Below are positions 16,196 through 24,565 of a DNA stretch of 64,000 bases, in pieces (the first letter of the stretch is position 1; each line of letters begins with the position of its first letter). Below the pieces are notes generated by a model. It was not told where the DNA came from and ran no database searches. It was given only the letters and a program-made list of their open reading frames with translations. Both the position numbers and the translations under genes were made by a program. The stretch spans positions 27,935 through 91,934 of the forward strand of contig CAYVKM010000005.1 in NCBI GenBank assembly GCA_964452045.1. The letters run 5' to 3'. Origin of the DNA: CAYVKM01 sp964452045. Its GTDB lineage: Bacteria > Calditrichota > Calditrichia > RBG-13-44-9.

Positions 16196-17548
16196 ATGTC
16201 GACAAACTGGCAATTTGAAGCAGAAGCGAAAAAAGCGCTGGATATAGAAAAGAAGGAAATAAAGGAGGCACAACCGGAAACTCTGGAGAGAAAAAAGACG
16301 CCGAATGCTGAAATTCCCAGAATTGTTGAAAACGGGAAAAAGCTACTGGAGCACCTGAAGAAGCAGGTTCCTTCAGCACTGTTCAGCGTTGACAAGGAAC
16401 AGTTTATCGGTCATACTTTACTTCCCAAAGTTAGTGACCAGCATAAGTTAATTCTGCGGAATCTGATTAATACATTTCTGGAGGAGATGAGACGATTGGG
16501 AGCATCAGATATTGATCTGGGGGGTATGGGGAGCCAGAAAAAGGTCTGGTTTCGAATCCATGGAGATAAAAAGCCAATAGAAATATTTGGTAACTACGAG
16601 ATAACGGAATTTGATATCCTTATTCAGAGCATCTTACTGGCATCACAACTTGACGATTTATACGAACGGCGAAATGTTGACTTTTCCTATACTTTTTCCA
16701 GCAGCGAAAGACAGTTATATCGAAACCGGGCCAATGTTGCTTTCGATTTGAATGCCCTTTCCTTAAATATGCGTGCCATTGAGACCCGCGCCCGGCGATT
16801 TGACCAGTACGGATTTCACCCACATGTCGCTAAAAATCTTCACCTGAAATATACCAAAGAAGGACTCATCCTGGTGACCGGTATTACTGGCTCTGGAAAA
16901 AGTACCACACTGGATGCGATTGTAGAATTGAATAATCAGACTGTTCCGGCACATGTTATTATTATTGCATCACCGGTCGAGTTTGTTCATACCCCCAAGA
17001 GATGTATAATTCGACACCGGGAAGTTGGCCGGGATACTACTTCCTTTAAGCAGGGAACTATTGAGGCTCTGCGTCAGGATCCGGATATTATCATCATCGG
17101 TGAGATGCGAGATCCGGATACCATTATGTCTGCTCTGGAGGTGGCAGATAGTGGTCATAAAGTATTTTCTACCCTGCATACTTCCTCGGCGGTAGAGAGT
17201 ATCGACCGTATTATTGCGGAGGTACCCACCACAGAGCAGGATCGTATTCGAAACCGGTTGGCTGATGTTTTGCGGGTGGTGATGTCCCAGAAACTTGTTC
17301 AGACCATTGCCGGAGACCGGGTGATGGCCAAGGAGGTAATGGTGATGACACCCTCCATCCGGGCAGCGATTAAAAACAACAATGTGAATGAAATTTATCA
17401 GATGATCAGTGAAGGACATCAATGGGGGATGAATACCATTGAGCAGGATTTGGCGAAGTTGTATTTTGAAAGAAGAATAACTAAAGAAACCGCAATTAAT
17501 TACGCTAATAATAAGAGAAGATTGCAGCAGTTACTAAAAATGGCATAA
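16196..17548 (+). CDS. pilT: PilT-like ATPase
   Basis: 450 aa from the ATG at 16196; a TTG three bases earlier is an alternative. The N-terminal about 90 residues are Lys/Glu-rich and unlike PilT. The core has Walker A GITGSGKSTT (227-236), Walker B DPDIIIIGEMRD and STLHTSSA. The C-terminal segment TPSIRAAIKNNNVNEIYQMI corresponds to the PilT AIRNLIRE region, followed by GMNTIEQDLAKL. It lacks the tetracysteine of PilB. In type IV pili this enzyme drives retraction, so two ATPases argue for a dynamic pilus rather than a plain type II secretion system. Confidence 0.88.
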   Translation: MSTNWQFEAEAKKALDIEKKEIKEAQPETLERKKTPNAEIPRIVENGKKLLEHLKKQVPSALFSVDKEQFIGHTLLPKVSDQHKLILRNLINTFLEEMRRLGASDIDLGGMGSQKKVWFRIHGDKKPIEIFGNYEITEFDILIQSILLASQLDDLYERRNVDFSYTFSSSERQLYRNRANVAFDLNALSLNMRAIETRARRFDQYGFHPHVAKNLHLKYTKEGLILVTGITGSGKSTTLDAIVELNNQTVPAHVIIIASPVEFVHTPKRCIIRHREVGRDTTSFKQGTIEALRQDPDIIIIGEMRDPDTIMSALEVADSGHKVFSTLHTSSAVESIDRIIAEVPTTEQDRIRNRLADVLRVVMSQKLVQTIAGDRVMAKEVMVMTPSIRAAIKNNNVNEIYQMISEGHQWGMNTIEQDLAKLYFERRITKETAINYANNKRRLQQLLKMA

Positions 17549-17564
17549 ATCAAGGATGTAGGTT

Positions 17565-19157
17565 ATGGCTAAATACAAAGAATTTACCGGGAAATTAGCA
17601 GTTGGGTTATTTGTGGAGGGACACTATCTGCACGTTGCATGTTTGTCCAAAAAAGACAATACGGTACAATTAGTGGACGGGCAAGTTCTTAAAATGTCCA
17701 AAGCCCTGGAAACAGTACGGGTTCAACAGGAAATATTTTCGGACTCTGCCGACGCCCCGGAAATAATTACCCCGCAAACGGACGATGAGAGCATTACTTT
17801 CGAGGAAGCACCGGAGAAGGAATTAAATCTGAGTGGCATCGATGCGGAAAATTATGACAATATGGAAGTGCTTCAACGGGTATTATATCAATACCCTTCC
17901 AATAAATTTCGGATGGGTATCTCCCTGGCCGAACCCCAAATTTATTATACTTATTTTGCTACAGACTGGGGCTTAAGCGGAGAAAAATTGAAGAAACGGG
18001 TTATTGAGGAAGTTTCCCGGGAACGTAAAGATTTTGAGATGACCAAACCGGATGCGGTCTATATCAAAAAATTACGTGACGGTCGCTTAATGGCTATTGT
18101 GCGGGAAAGCCAGGTAAACGTTATTAATTCTTTGCAATATTTGCAGACCGAAAACCGCAAGGTGCTCCCCAAAATATCTTTTGTGGAAAGTGCGGAAACA
18201 TCTTTGGTAAATCTGATTAATGCCAATTATTATTTTGAAGATGAGGACTTTACTGTCATTGTTTACATGGGCAATGAGTACAGCCGTTTAATATTCCTGC
18301 AGGGTCATGAGATATTCAATATTTCCTACATAATTGGGGCGGGCCTGGATTCGGAGAATATTACTCATACCATCTACAGCCGTATTTTACTGGAACAGGA
18401 TAATCTAAACCTGCCCAGAGTTCAGAATATTATCCTGGCCGGCGAAGCGCACCAGGTGAGCCTGCGAGAATTTTTAAAGGAGAAGTTATCTGACGATATC
18501 AAAATTGATTACCTCACTTTACCGAATCTGGAAATATATGATGAAGAAATAGAAGTTTCCAAGTACGCCATTGCCATTGGTGCTGCCTGGCGTACCCAGA
18601 ACGATAAAGAGAAATTTCTGTATGATGTGGATCTTTTACCGGATAGTTTCCGGGAAAGTCAGAAGAAATTTAAGCTGGGTCTAATTGGCTGGTTATTGCT
18701 TTTTACCCTTCCGGCAATCGCCTATTTCACCACTATAAAAATCAGTGAGCAGCGGGAAGTTCTGAAAGAATTAATTGCTCAGCAGCAATATCATCAGGAA
18801 GAGTTGGATTATCTCAAAGGAATAGAGGCAAAACTTAATGAGAGGCGGACAGTTCTGGCCAATTATGAAAAGGCATTTGGCGTCCTGGATGAAATGTCTG
18901 CCGGCATTGACAAGTGGAATAAGTTCCTCCACAAGTTGTCCATTAACCAGGATAAAATTGGTCGAATTTGGATTACAGAAATCATTCCCACTGCCGATAA
19001 TGAGGTGGTGTTAAAGGGATATGCGGTTTATCGGGATCGAATTCCCAGACTGTCGCAGGTCATGGGAGCAGGGGCATTAAAAATTGTTCAGGTACAGGCG
19101 ATTCGGGAACGGACAGTTTATTACTTTGAAATGAACGCCACTTTGCCAACGGATTAA
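17565..19157 (+). CDS. PilM-PilN-like fusion (GspL-like) assembly protein
   Basis: 530 aa. Residues 1 to about 365 are cytoplasmic and show an actin-like PilM/GspL pattern: GKLAVGLFVEGHYLHVACL at the start, VIVYMGNEYSRLIFLQGHEI, and AIAIGAAWR at the end. A single membrane segment (LGLIGWLLLFTLPAIAYFTT, about 370-389) follows, then a coiled coil and a small periplasmic domain like PilN (WITEIIPTADNEVVLKGYAV). In classical type IV pili these are two proteins, PilM and PilN; here they are one chain, as in GspL. It would link the ATPase to the periplasmic alignment complex. It starts 16 nt after the PilT-like gene. Confidence 0.75.
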   Translation: MAKYKEFTGKLAVGLFVEGHYLHVACLSKKDNTVQLVDGQVLKMSKALETVRVQQEIFSDSADAPEIITPQTDDESITFEEAPEKELNLSGIDAENYDNMEVLQRVLYQYPSNKFRMGISLAEPQIYYTYFATDWGLSGEKLKKRVIEEVSRERKDFEMTKPDAVYIKKLRDGRLMAIVRESQVNVINSLQYLQTENRKVLPKISFVESAETSLVNLINANYYFEDEDFTVIVYMGNEYSRLIFLQGHEIFNISYIIGAGLDSENITHTIYSRILLEQDNLNLPRVQNIILAGEAHQVSLREFLKEKLSDDIKIDYLTLPNLEIYDEEIEVSKYAIAIGAAWRTQNDKEKFLYDVDLLPDSFRESQKKFKLGLIGWLLLFTLPAIAYFTTIKISEQREVLKELIAQQQYHQEELDYLKGIEAKLNERRTVLANYEKAFGVLDEMSAGIDKWNKFLHKLSINQDKIGRIWITEIIPTADNEVVLKGYAVYRDRIPRLSQVMGAGALKIVQVQAIRERTVYYFEMNATLPTD

Positions 19158-19175
19158 TGATAAAGGAGAAAGAAA

Positions 19176-20066
19176 TTGTCATATAAACTTAGAAATATCA
19201 TTGTTCTTATCTCACTGGTCGTCCTGCTGGGAGGGGTAAGTGGATATTTTACACTTTACCATTATCCCAAAAAGATTAAAATCGTCCAAAAGAAAATTGA
19301 CGGTATAAAGAAGCAAATTTCAAATTTGGCCGGTGTTGAGGAAGAATACAAAAACATTGAGAAGATTATTAAAGAAAAAGAGCAGCGGTTAGCAAATCTC
19401 GACAGGAAAATTGTGCCAGCGGTGACGCCTGCAAACAGTTATCAGTATCTGAACACTATTCTGAATTACAGCGGTGTTCTGGATTTTGATATGCTTTATC
19501 AGGGTGTGAAAAGTGCCGGTCGATATAGCTATAATGTCTATAATATTAAGGGTGAAGGTCCGTACTATAAAATTTACAAGTTTATCACTTTTTTAGAAAA
19601 GGGTCCCCAGGTTTATAAGATCAATAAATTGACCATGAGAATGGTTGAGGATAAGGACAAAGAGACCAGTGCCTACCGGATAATTATTACTTTTGAAATG
19701 GAAATATGGGCATTGTTTGCCGATGTCCAGAATTTGCCTCCTATTAAACGTACCCTGGGAAATGTGTACGTAAAGAGAGCCTCAAATCCCTTCTATCCCT
19801 ATATCTATAGAAACATCCCAGCTAATGTGGATGAACGTTTAGAGGTGGAAAGGGCGGAATTAAAGGCCATTTTACCGGACAAAATCATGGTGGCGGACGC
19901 GGAAGGCAAGATCCACGAATTGCAGGAAGGTGATAAGGTTTATCTGGGATATCTGAAGAGAATAGATCATGAAAATAACAAAGCATACTTTGTTTTGAAT
20001 AAAGGAGGCATTGTAGAGACATTCGAACTTCATATCAGGTTCGGTGAGGAGACGACTGGTAAGTAA
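19176..20066 (+). CDS. PilO-like protein with PilP-like C-terminal domain
   Basis: 296 aa from a TTG start with AAAGGAG six nt upstream. The N-terminal membrane segment (about 6-27) is followed by a coiled coil (KKIDGIKKQISNLAGVEEEY) and a ferredoxin-like PilO fold (QYLNTILNYSGVLDFDML, KIYKFITFLEKGPQVYKI). After a Pro-rich linker, the C-terminal about 60 residues (KIHELQEGDKVYLGYLKRID, ending VETFELHI) look like the small beta domain of PilP/GspC that contacts the secretin. The PilP-like part is inferred from pattern only. It sits between the PilM-PilN fusion and the secretin, where pilO and pilP normally lie. Confidence 0.65.
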   Translation: MSYKLRNIIVLISLVVLLGGVSGYFTLYHYPKKIKIVQKKIDGIKKQISNLAGVEEEYKNIEKIIKEKEQRLANLDRKIVPAVTPANSYQYLNTILNYSGVLDFDMLYQGVKSAGRYSYNVYNIKGEGPYYKIYKFITFLEKGPQVYKINKLTMRMVEDKDKETSAYRIIITFEMEIWALFADVQNLPPIKRTLGNVYVKRASNPFYPYIYRNIPANVDERLEVERAELKAILPDKIMVADAEGKIHELQEGDKVYLGYLKRIDHENNKAYFVLNKGGIVETFELHIRFGEETTGK

Positions 20067-20097
20067 ACTGTTCATAAACCCGAAGAAAGAGTTGCCC

Positions 20098-21309
20098 ATG
20101 AAAGCACGTATTATTCTGTTAATCATCTTAGTTACGCTGATCGGGACGACAGCGATATTTGGACAAGGAAGACGATTCCGACCCCTGCGGAATGCCTATA
20201 CAGCGCCGGAAGAGATTGTGTCTCTCTCCAATACCATGACGTTTAGCCAGGCCTTAGCGCTCTTTAATGATTTGAGTAAAAAATTTCTGGGAAAAATTAT
20301 TGTTGATCCGGAGGGACTCAATTTCCCGATTGGCGAGGACATTGAGAAAATGCACTGGCTGGATGCAATGGAACTTATCCTGAAGCTGCATAATCTATGG
20401 TACGAGGAGTATGAGGATTACATCAAAATTATTCCAATGGGTGGTGAGCAGGGAAAAAAGATATCAGCGGCAGATCAAAAATTACTAAGTGAATTTGATA
20501 ATCGTGAAGTAATTATTACAGCAGTCTTCTTCGAAACTGACATCTCTAAACTTCGTCAGGCCGGAATGAGCTGGGATCTTTTCCGGGGAAGGGATGCAAA
20601 TGCCCGGGTGAATATGAGTGCCGCCGAAACACAAAGCGGTCTGTTCCAGATTGATGTGAATCCGAATTGGGATTTTGCAGATGTTCTGGCCACCTTTAAG
20701 GCGCTGGAAAGCGATAATATTGGTGAGGTTATTTCCAGTCCCCAGGTCACGGTGAAGTCAGGTGGTGAAGGACGAATCCAGGTGGGGAGCGACATTTCGG
20801 TTACCATTCAGGATTTCGCTGGAAATGCGATCACTCAATTCTTTTCAACCGGATCAATTATCCGGGTTAAACCGGTAATTGTGAGAAAGGACTCCATTGA
20901 TTTTGTCATCCTCGATCTGGAAGTAGAACGAAGTAATACCGCAACCGGTGATGTGGGCCTGGAAATTCGCAAATCAAAAGCGGAAACAGATGTATTGCTC
21001 CTTGATGGAGAGGAAACCATTATCGGTGGTCTGTTCATCAATGAAGAGGGCAACTCCCGGGAAGGTATTCCCTTTCTGAAAGATCTGCCCTGGTGGTTTT
21101 TCGGATTGCGCTATGTCTTTGGATTCGAGTCAAAAACAGTTCGGAAAAAAGAACTGATCATATTGTTGAAAGCCGAGTTGTTACCCTCATTGGAACAACG
21201 ATTCAGAAGCAAAATAACTGGCGCCCGTAAAACTGACCTGTTAATTGAGTACAATAATGCCTTTAAAAATAAGATGCGGTATTACGAACGCAGATTAAAA
21301 AACCGATAA
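20098..21309 (+). CDS. Secretin (PilQ/GspD-like outer-membrane channel)
   Basis: 403 aa from the ATG at 20098. That start gives a clean signal peptide (MKARIILLIILVTLIGTTAI, cut after FGQ) and has an AAAGAG site, whereas a GTG at 20044 would overlap the previous gene. A single N-type domain (about 40-120) precedes the secretin domain, which shows VISSPQVTVKSGGEGRIQVG, LDGEETIIGGLF and EGIPFLKDLPWWFFGLRYVF followed by ELIILLKAEL. It is much shorter than typical PilQ: no AMIN domains and only one N domain. It should form the outer-membrane exit of the pilus. Confidence 0.88.
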   Translation: MKARIILLIILVTLIGTTAIFGQGRRFRPLRNAYTAPEEIVSLSNTMTFSQALALFNDLSKKFLGKIIVDPEGLNFPIGEDIEKMHWLDAMELILKLHNLWYEEYEDYIKIIPMGGEQGKKISAADQKLLSEFDNREVIITAVFFETDISKLRQAGMSWDLFRGRDANARVNMSAAETQSGLFQIDVNPNWDFADVLATFKALESDNIGEVISSPQVTVKSGGEGRIQVGSDISVTIQDFAGNAITQFFSTGSIIRVKPVIVRKDSIDFVILDLEVERSNTATGDVGLEIRKSKAETDVLLLDGEETIIGGLFINEEGNSREGIPFLKDLPWWFFGLRYVFGFESKTVRKKELIILLKAELLPSLEQRFRSKITGARKTDLLIEYNNAFKNKMRYYERRLKNR

Positions 21310-21324
21310 TCTGGAGCCAATAAT

Positions 21325-22713
21325 ATGAAAAAATATTTTCCTTTACTTGTACTCTTGATGTTCATTTTTTGGGGGCTGTTCAGTTGTAACAGTCCAACAG
21401 ATTCGGATGAGCCAAATCCGGAAAATATGGTGGTACTATCAGGTCAGGTGCAAAATTCGGAAACAGCGACACCGATTGCGAATGCTGTGGTAATTCTTTT
21501 GGATTATTCCCCGGAGCAATCCACCGTTACCGATGCCCAGGGCATGTTTACCCTGGAATTTGAAGTGGACCAAACGGCTGATGTAAGAGTGGTAGCTTTC
21601 AAGGCAACCTTTATTGCAGATACGATCTCGGTATTAGCTGTACCCGGGCAAACCATCGATGATCTTCAATTAAACTTAACCGCAACTTCCGGAACACCTG
21701 TAACAAGTGGATCTGCTGCAAGTATTATTTTATCGACAGTATCAGTGTCCAGCATAGGTGTTCGAGAGAGTGGATCTCCGGAAGTCGCCGAAATTACTTT
21801 CGAAGTACAGGATTCTATGGGAGTACCGGTTGATGTTGAGCATGCGGTTACGGTAGACTTTGAGCTGGGTTCCTCACCTGGTGGCGGGGAATTTTTAAGT
21901 CCGCTGAGTGCCGAAACCGGTCCCAATGGTAAAGTCAGTACCAGTATCTTCAGTGGTACGGTATCGGGAGTCGTTCAGGTTATGGCATCGGTCGACGAGG
22001 GTGGTACGGTTATTAGGTCACTTCCTGTTGCGATTGCCATCCATGGGGGATTACCGGATTCTACTCATTTTAGTATTGCGGTGGAAAAGCTGAATTTCCC
22101 GGGTTATAACATTTATGGATTGACCGATGGGATTACAGCTTACGTCGGTGATAAGTACGGAAATCCGGTAAGACCCGAAACGGCGGTTTATTTTACCACC
22201 ACCGGTGGCATTATTGAAGGATCTGCTTTAACCGATCTTATGGGCCGTGCATCAGTCGATCTGATGTCTGCAGATCCCAAACCATTTCACCCGGTATATG
22301 GTGCCGGTTTCGCAACTGTAACCGCCCGAACTGCAGATGAAAACCAGAATACTATAGAGAGCAGCGGAATTGTCCTCTTCTCAGGAATTCCGCAAATTTC
22401 TGTCAATCCAACATCATTTAATATTCCCAATCAAGGTAGTCAGTCTTTTGTTTGTACAGTGTCTGACCAGAATGATAACCCATTAGCTGGTGGAACGAGT
22501 ATAAGGGTCTCTGTGGAAACAGGTGATGTCGAGGCTGTAGGAAATACTGATATAACTCTTCCTGATACCCAGAGTCCAGCCTGGACTAATTTTGGATTTT
22601 CTTTGGTAGATTCAGCTCCTGATTCGAATCAGGTCAATAACGTCAGCGTCAAAATCAGTACTACTGGTCCAAATGGTAATTTAGAAGTTTCAATTTCGGG
22701 AATTGCCCACTAA
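21325..22713 (+). CDS. Ig-like-domain lipoprotein at the end of the pilus locus
   Basis: 462 aa. The signal peptide ends in a lipobox (GLFSC, Cys about residue 21), then a Ser/Pro-rich linker. A carboxypeptidase-regulatory-like beta domain follows (VVLSGQVQNSETATPIANAV at about 36-55), then three Ig/Big-type repeats containing VEITF- or VYFTTTGG-like strands. It starts 15 nt after the secretin and ends just before a terminator, so it is probably the last gene of the pilus operon. It could be a secretin pilotin, a surface adhesin or a cargo; the sequence does not decide. Composition resembles the neighbouring genes. Confidence 0.75.
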   Translation: MKKYFPLLVLLMFIFWGLFSCNSPTDSDEPNPENMVVLSGQVQNSETATPIANAVVILLDYSPEQSTVTDAQGMFTLEFEVDQTADVRVVAFKATFIADTISVLAVPGQTIDDLQLNLTATSGTPVTSGSAASIILSTVSVSSIGVRESGSPEVAEITFEVQDSMGVPVDVEHAVTVDFELGSSPGGGEFLSPLSAETGPNGKVSTSIFSGTVSGVVQVMASVDEGGTVIRSLPVAIAIHGGLPDSTHFSIAVEKLNFPGYNIYGLTDGITAYVGDKYGNPVRPETAVYFTTTGGIIEGSALTDLMGRASVDLMSADPKPFHPVYGAGFATVTARTADENQNTIESSGIVLFSGIPQISVNPTSFNIPNQGSQSFVCTVSDQNDNPLAGGTSIRVSVETGDVEAVGNTDITLPDTQSPAWTNFGFSLVDSAPDSNQVNNVSVKISTTGPNGNLEVSISGIAH

Positions 22714-22751
22714 AGACCATCACGTGGCGGCAGCATAATACATCCTCTTCC

Positions 22752-22780
22752 AAAGGGCACAGTTCATGTGCCCTTTTTTT
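22752..22780 (+). terminator. Intrinsic terminator ending the pilus operon
   Basis: AAAGGGCAC (22752-22760) pairs with GTGCCCTTT (22768-22776) around a 7-nt loop and runs into a T-tract to 22780. It is 39 nt after the stop of the Ig-like lipoprotein. Confidence 0.85.
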
Positions 22781-22957
22781 ATTATCCATTGAAAAATCAC
22801 CGTATAAAGTCCTGGCTGAACTTATTTACCGGATCATTCGTTTTTAATCTGGTGATTCAAATTTATATTTAGTTGAATCCATTCGGAAAAGGGAGTAGAA
22901 TAAAGTGGGAAATTTAGTGGAAATCAGAAAGTACTAGAATTAAATGGATGAGGTAAA

Positions 22958-23758
22958 TTGAACTGGGGTTTAACCTGCTTTTTTGAAAATATCAGAGATT
23001 TTGGCCAGGTGGCTGACATACTTCCGGATTCACCCATTCGCTATGTAGAGATCCGGGGAGAACGTCCCTTTTTCTCCCCAGTGGATATAAGCGAAGAAGA
23101 TCTTCGGTTTATAAAAGAAGTGATTAAAAAAGCGGGTTTAAAGGTTACTCTACACGCTACTTTCTACGACATCAATCTTGCCAGCATGAATCCCTTTTTA
23201 CAGGACGCCAACCTGAAATGTTATCTGGAATATTTACGACTAGCCGAAGCTATTGGTGCGGAAATTGTGGTGGTTCATGGGGGATTAATTCATAAGGATG
23301 CAGTGGGTATTCAAAAATTATCTCAAATTGGCCGGGAGAACCTGGTTCAAAATTTAAGAAAATTGGGGGATGCTGCATCCCAAAAGGGGATTCGAATCGG
23401 GTTAGAGAATTCTCCCCCGAATAAAAATGTTCTGCTGATTCCGGGCTGGAATGAACAGATCAGCATTCTTAAAGAAGTGGATCATCCCGCGGTTGGAGCG
23501 GTGTTTGATATGGCACATGCTCATCTGCACGACCTTAACCTGGCTGAGTATTTCGAACAGATTGAAAAGTATTTAATCGAAATTCATATTCATAATAATA
23601 ATGGCCGGGAAGACCTGCATCTGGGAATAAATCGAGGAGAGATCGATTACGGTTTGTTTTTCCGGGAGTATGCCACCGACGTACCGATAATCATGGAAAT
23701 TCGGAATATCTCTGAGGCGATGGAAAGCATTGAATGGGTTCGGAATTTTGAAAGGTAG
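22958..23758 (+). CDS. Sugar phosphate isomerase/epimerase-like TIM-barrel protein
   Basis: 266 aa of the xylose-isomerase-like/AP-endonuclease-2 superfamily. Metal-binding and barrel motifs seen in order: YVEIRGERPF, VTLHATFYDINLASMN, EIVVVHGG, IGLENSPP, GAVFDMAHAHL, IEIHIHNNNG, and a final PIIMEI. The spacing of Glu, Asp and His residues fits a divalent-metal enzyme. The substrate is unknown; no kinase or dehydrogenase neighbour suggests a sugar pathway. The start is a TTG with a nearby GAGG; no ATG gives a full barrel. It overlaps the next reading frame by about 29 nt. Confidence 0.75.
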   Translation: MNWGLTCFFENIRDFGQVADILPDSPIRYVEIRGERPFFSPVDISEEDLRFIKEVIKKAGLKVTLHATFYDINLASMNPFLQDANLKCYLEYLRLAEAIGAEIVVVHGGLIHKDAVGIQKLSQIGRENLVQNLRKLGDAASQKGIRIGLENSPPNKNVLLIPGWNEQISILKEVDHPAVGAVFDMAHAHLHDLNLAEYFEQIEKYLIEIHIHNNNGREDLHLGINRGEIDYGLFFREYATDVPIIMEIRNISEAMESIEWVRNFER

Positions 23759-24428
23759 TGAAGTATGTGTGGGATTGGATCCCTCTTCCGGGGAAGAGAA
23801 TGCCTCCGGAATTGCAATAATCGATGAAATCGGTACGGTGCTTCACCTTGGAATATGGAGAAGTTTCCAGGAACTTCTCCATATTCTCGGTCCGTTTCAG
23901 AAAAATATTCTAACCATTGCTATTGATGGGCCATTACAGCCACCAGCTGAACTGGATTACTGTTGCTTTTCCGATCCGCCCAAACCGTGTAGTCATAGGC
24001 AGACCACACCTTACAAAGGCCGTTATGCAGAATATCTGTTAAACCGGAATGGATTTAGATGCTTCACAACTTCGAGGCAAAGTTTTGCCCGGCGATGGAT
24101 CAGACGTTGTTTTGAGTTAAATCAGTATTTGAAGGTATTGCATTACAGAACCATTGAGGTCTATCCTACTACGGCCCGAAAAATTTTGTTTCCCAGTATT
24201 TTGGGTTCAAAGAAACTGCTTCGTAACAGACAGAAGTTGCAGGAAGACCTAAAAACAGTCGGAATAATAGTTCCTCATTCCCTTATAGTGTATTCGGATC
24301 ATGAGCTGGATGCCGCGCTGGCTGCTTATACTGCCTTATTGGAGCAGAAAGGGGGTAGTATAAAAATTGGTAATAAACAGGATGGATATATCATACTGCC
24401 TGAAACGGGACTAAAATTTCTGAATTAA
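23730..24428 (+). CDS. DUF429 (predicted RNase H-like fold) protein
   Basis: 232 aa. The first strand VCVGLDPSSGEENASGIAII, then LTIAIDGPLQPP and later RTIEVYPTTAR and HELDAALAAYTALL, match DUF429, which has an RNase H-like fold with Asp residues at each of these places. A conserved RR(C)FE segment lies between. The start is uncertain: a TTG at 23730 overlaps the isomerase-like gene by 29 nt, while TTG 23748 or GTG 23769 would shorten or remove the overlap. No function has been proven for the family; a nuclease role is only a fold-based prediction. Confidence 0.7.
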   Translation: MNGFGILKGSEVCVGLDPSSGEENASGIAIIDEIGTVLHLGIWRSFQELLHILGPFQKNILTIAIDGPLQPPAELDYCCFSDPPKPCSHRQTTPYKGRYAEYLLNRNGFRCFTTSRQSFARRWIRRCFELNQYLKVLHYRTIEVYPTTARKILFPSILGSKKLLRNRQKLQEDLKTVGIIVPHSLIVYSDHELDAALAAYTALLEQKGGSIKIGNKQDGYIILPETGLKFLN

Positions 24429-24552
24429 TCCCCTTGATACATAGTTGAAAATGGTAAATTGGCTGAATTCAAATCAGGACGATTTCAATTTATCTCGCGT
24501 TGATTTTTGGGAATTGATCTTTTAAATTTCCCATTCAAAATAATGGAAAAAT

Positions 24553-24557
24553 GGAGG
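24553..24557 (+). promoter_or_regulatory. Shine-Dalgarno site deciding the start of the TPR/periplasmic-binding gene
   Basis: GGAGG is only 2 nt before an ATG (24560) but 8 nt before a TTG (24566). It favours the TTG start, which also gives a tighter signal peptide. Confidence 0.5.
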
Positions 24558-24565
24558 ATATGTTG

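Noticed and set aside
20044..20097. Longer secretin start from GTG 20044
   Set aside because: It overlaps the PilO-like gene and would place charged residues before a clean signal peptide beginning at 20098.
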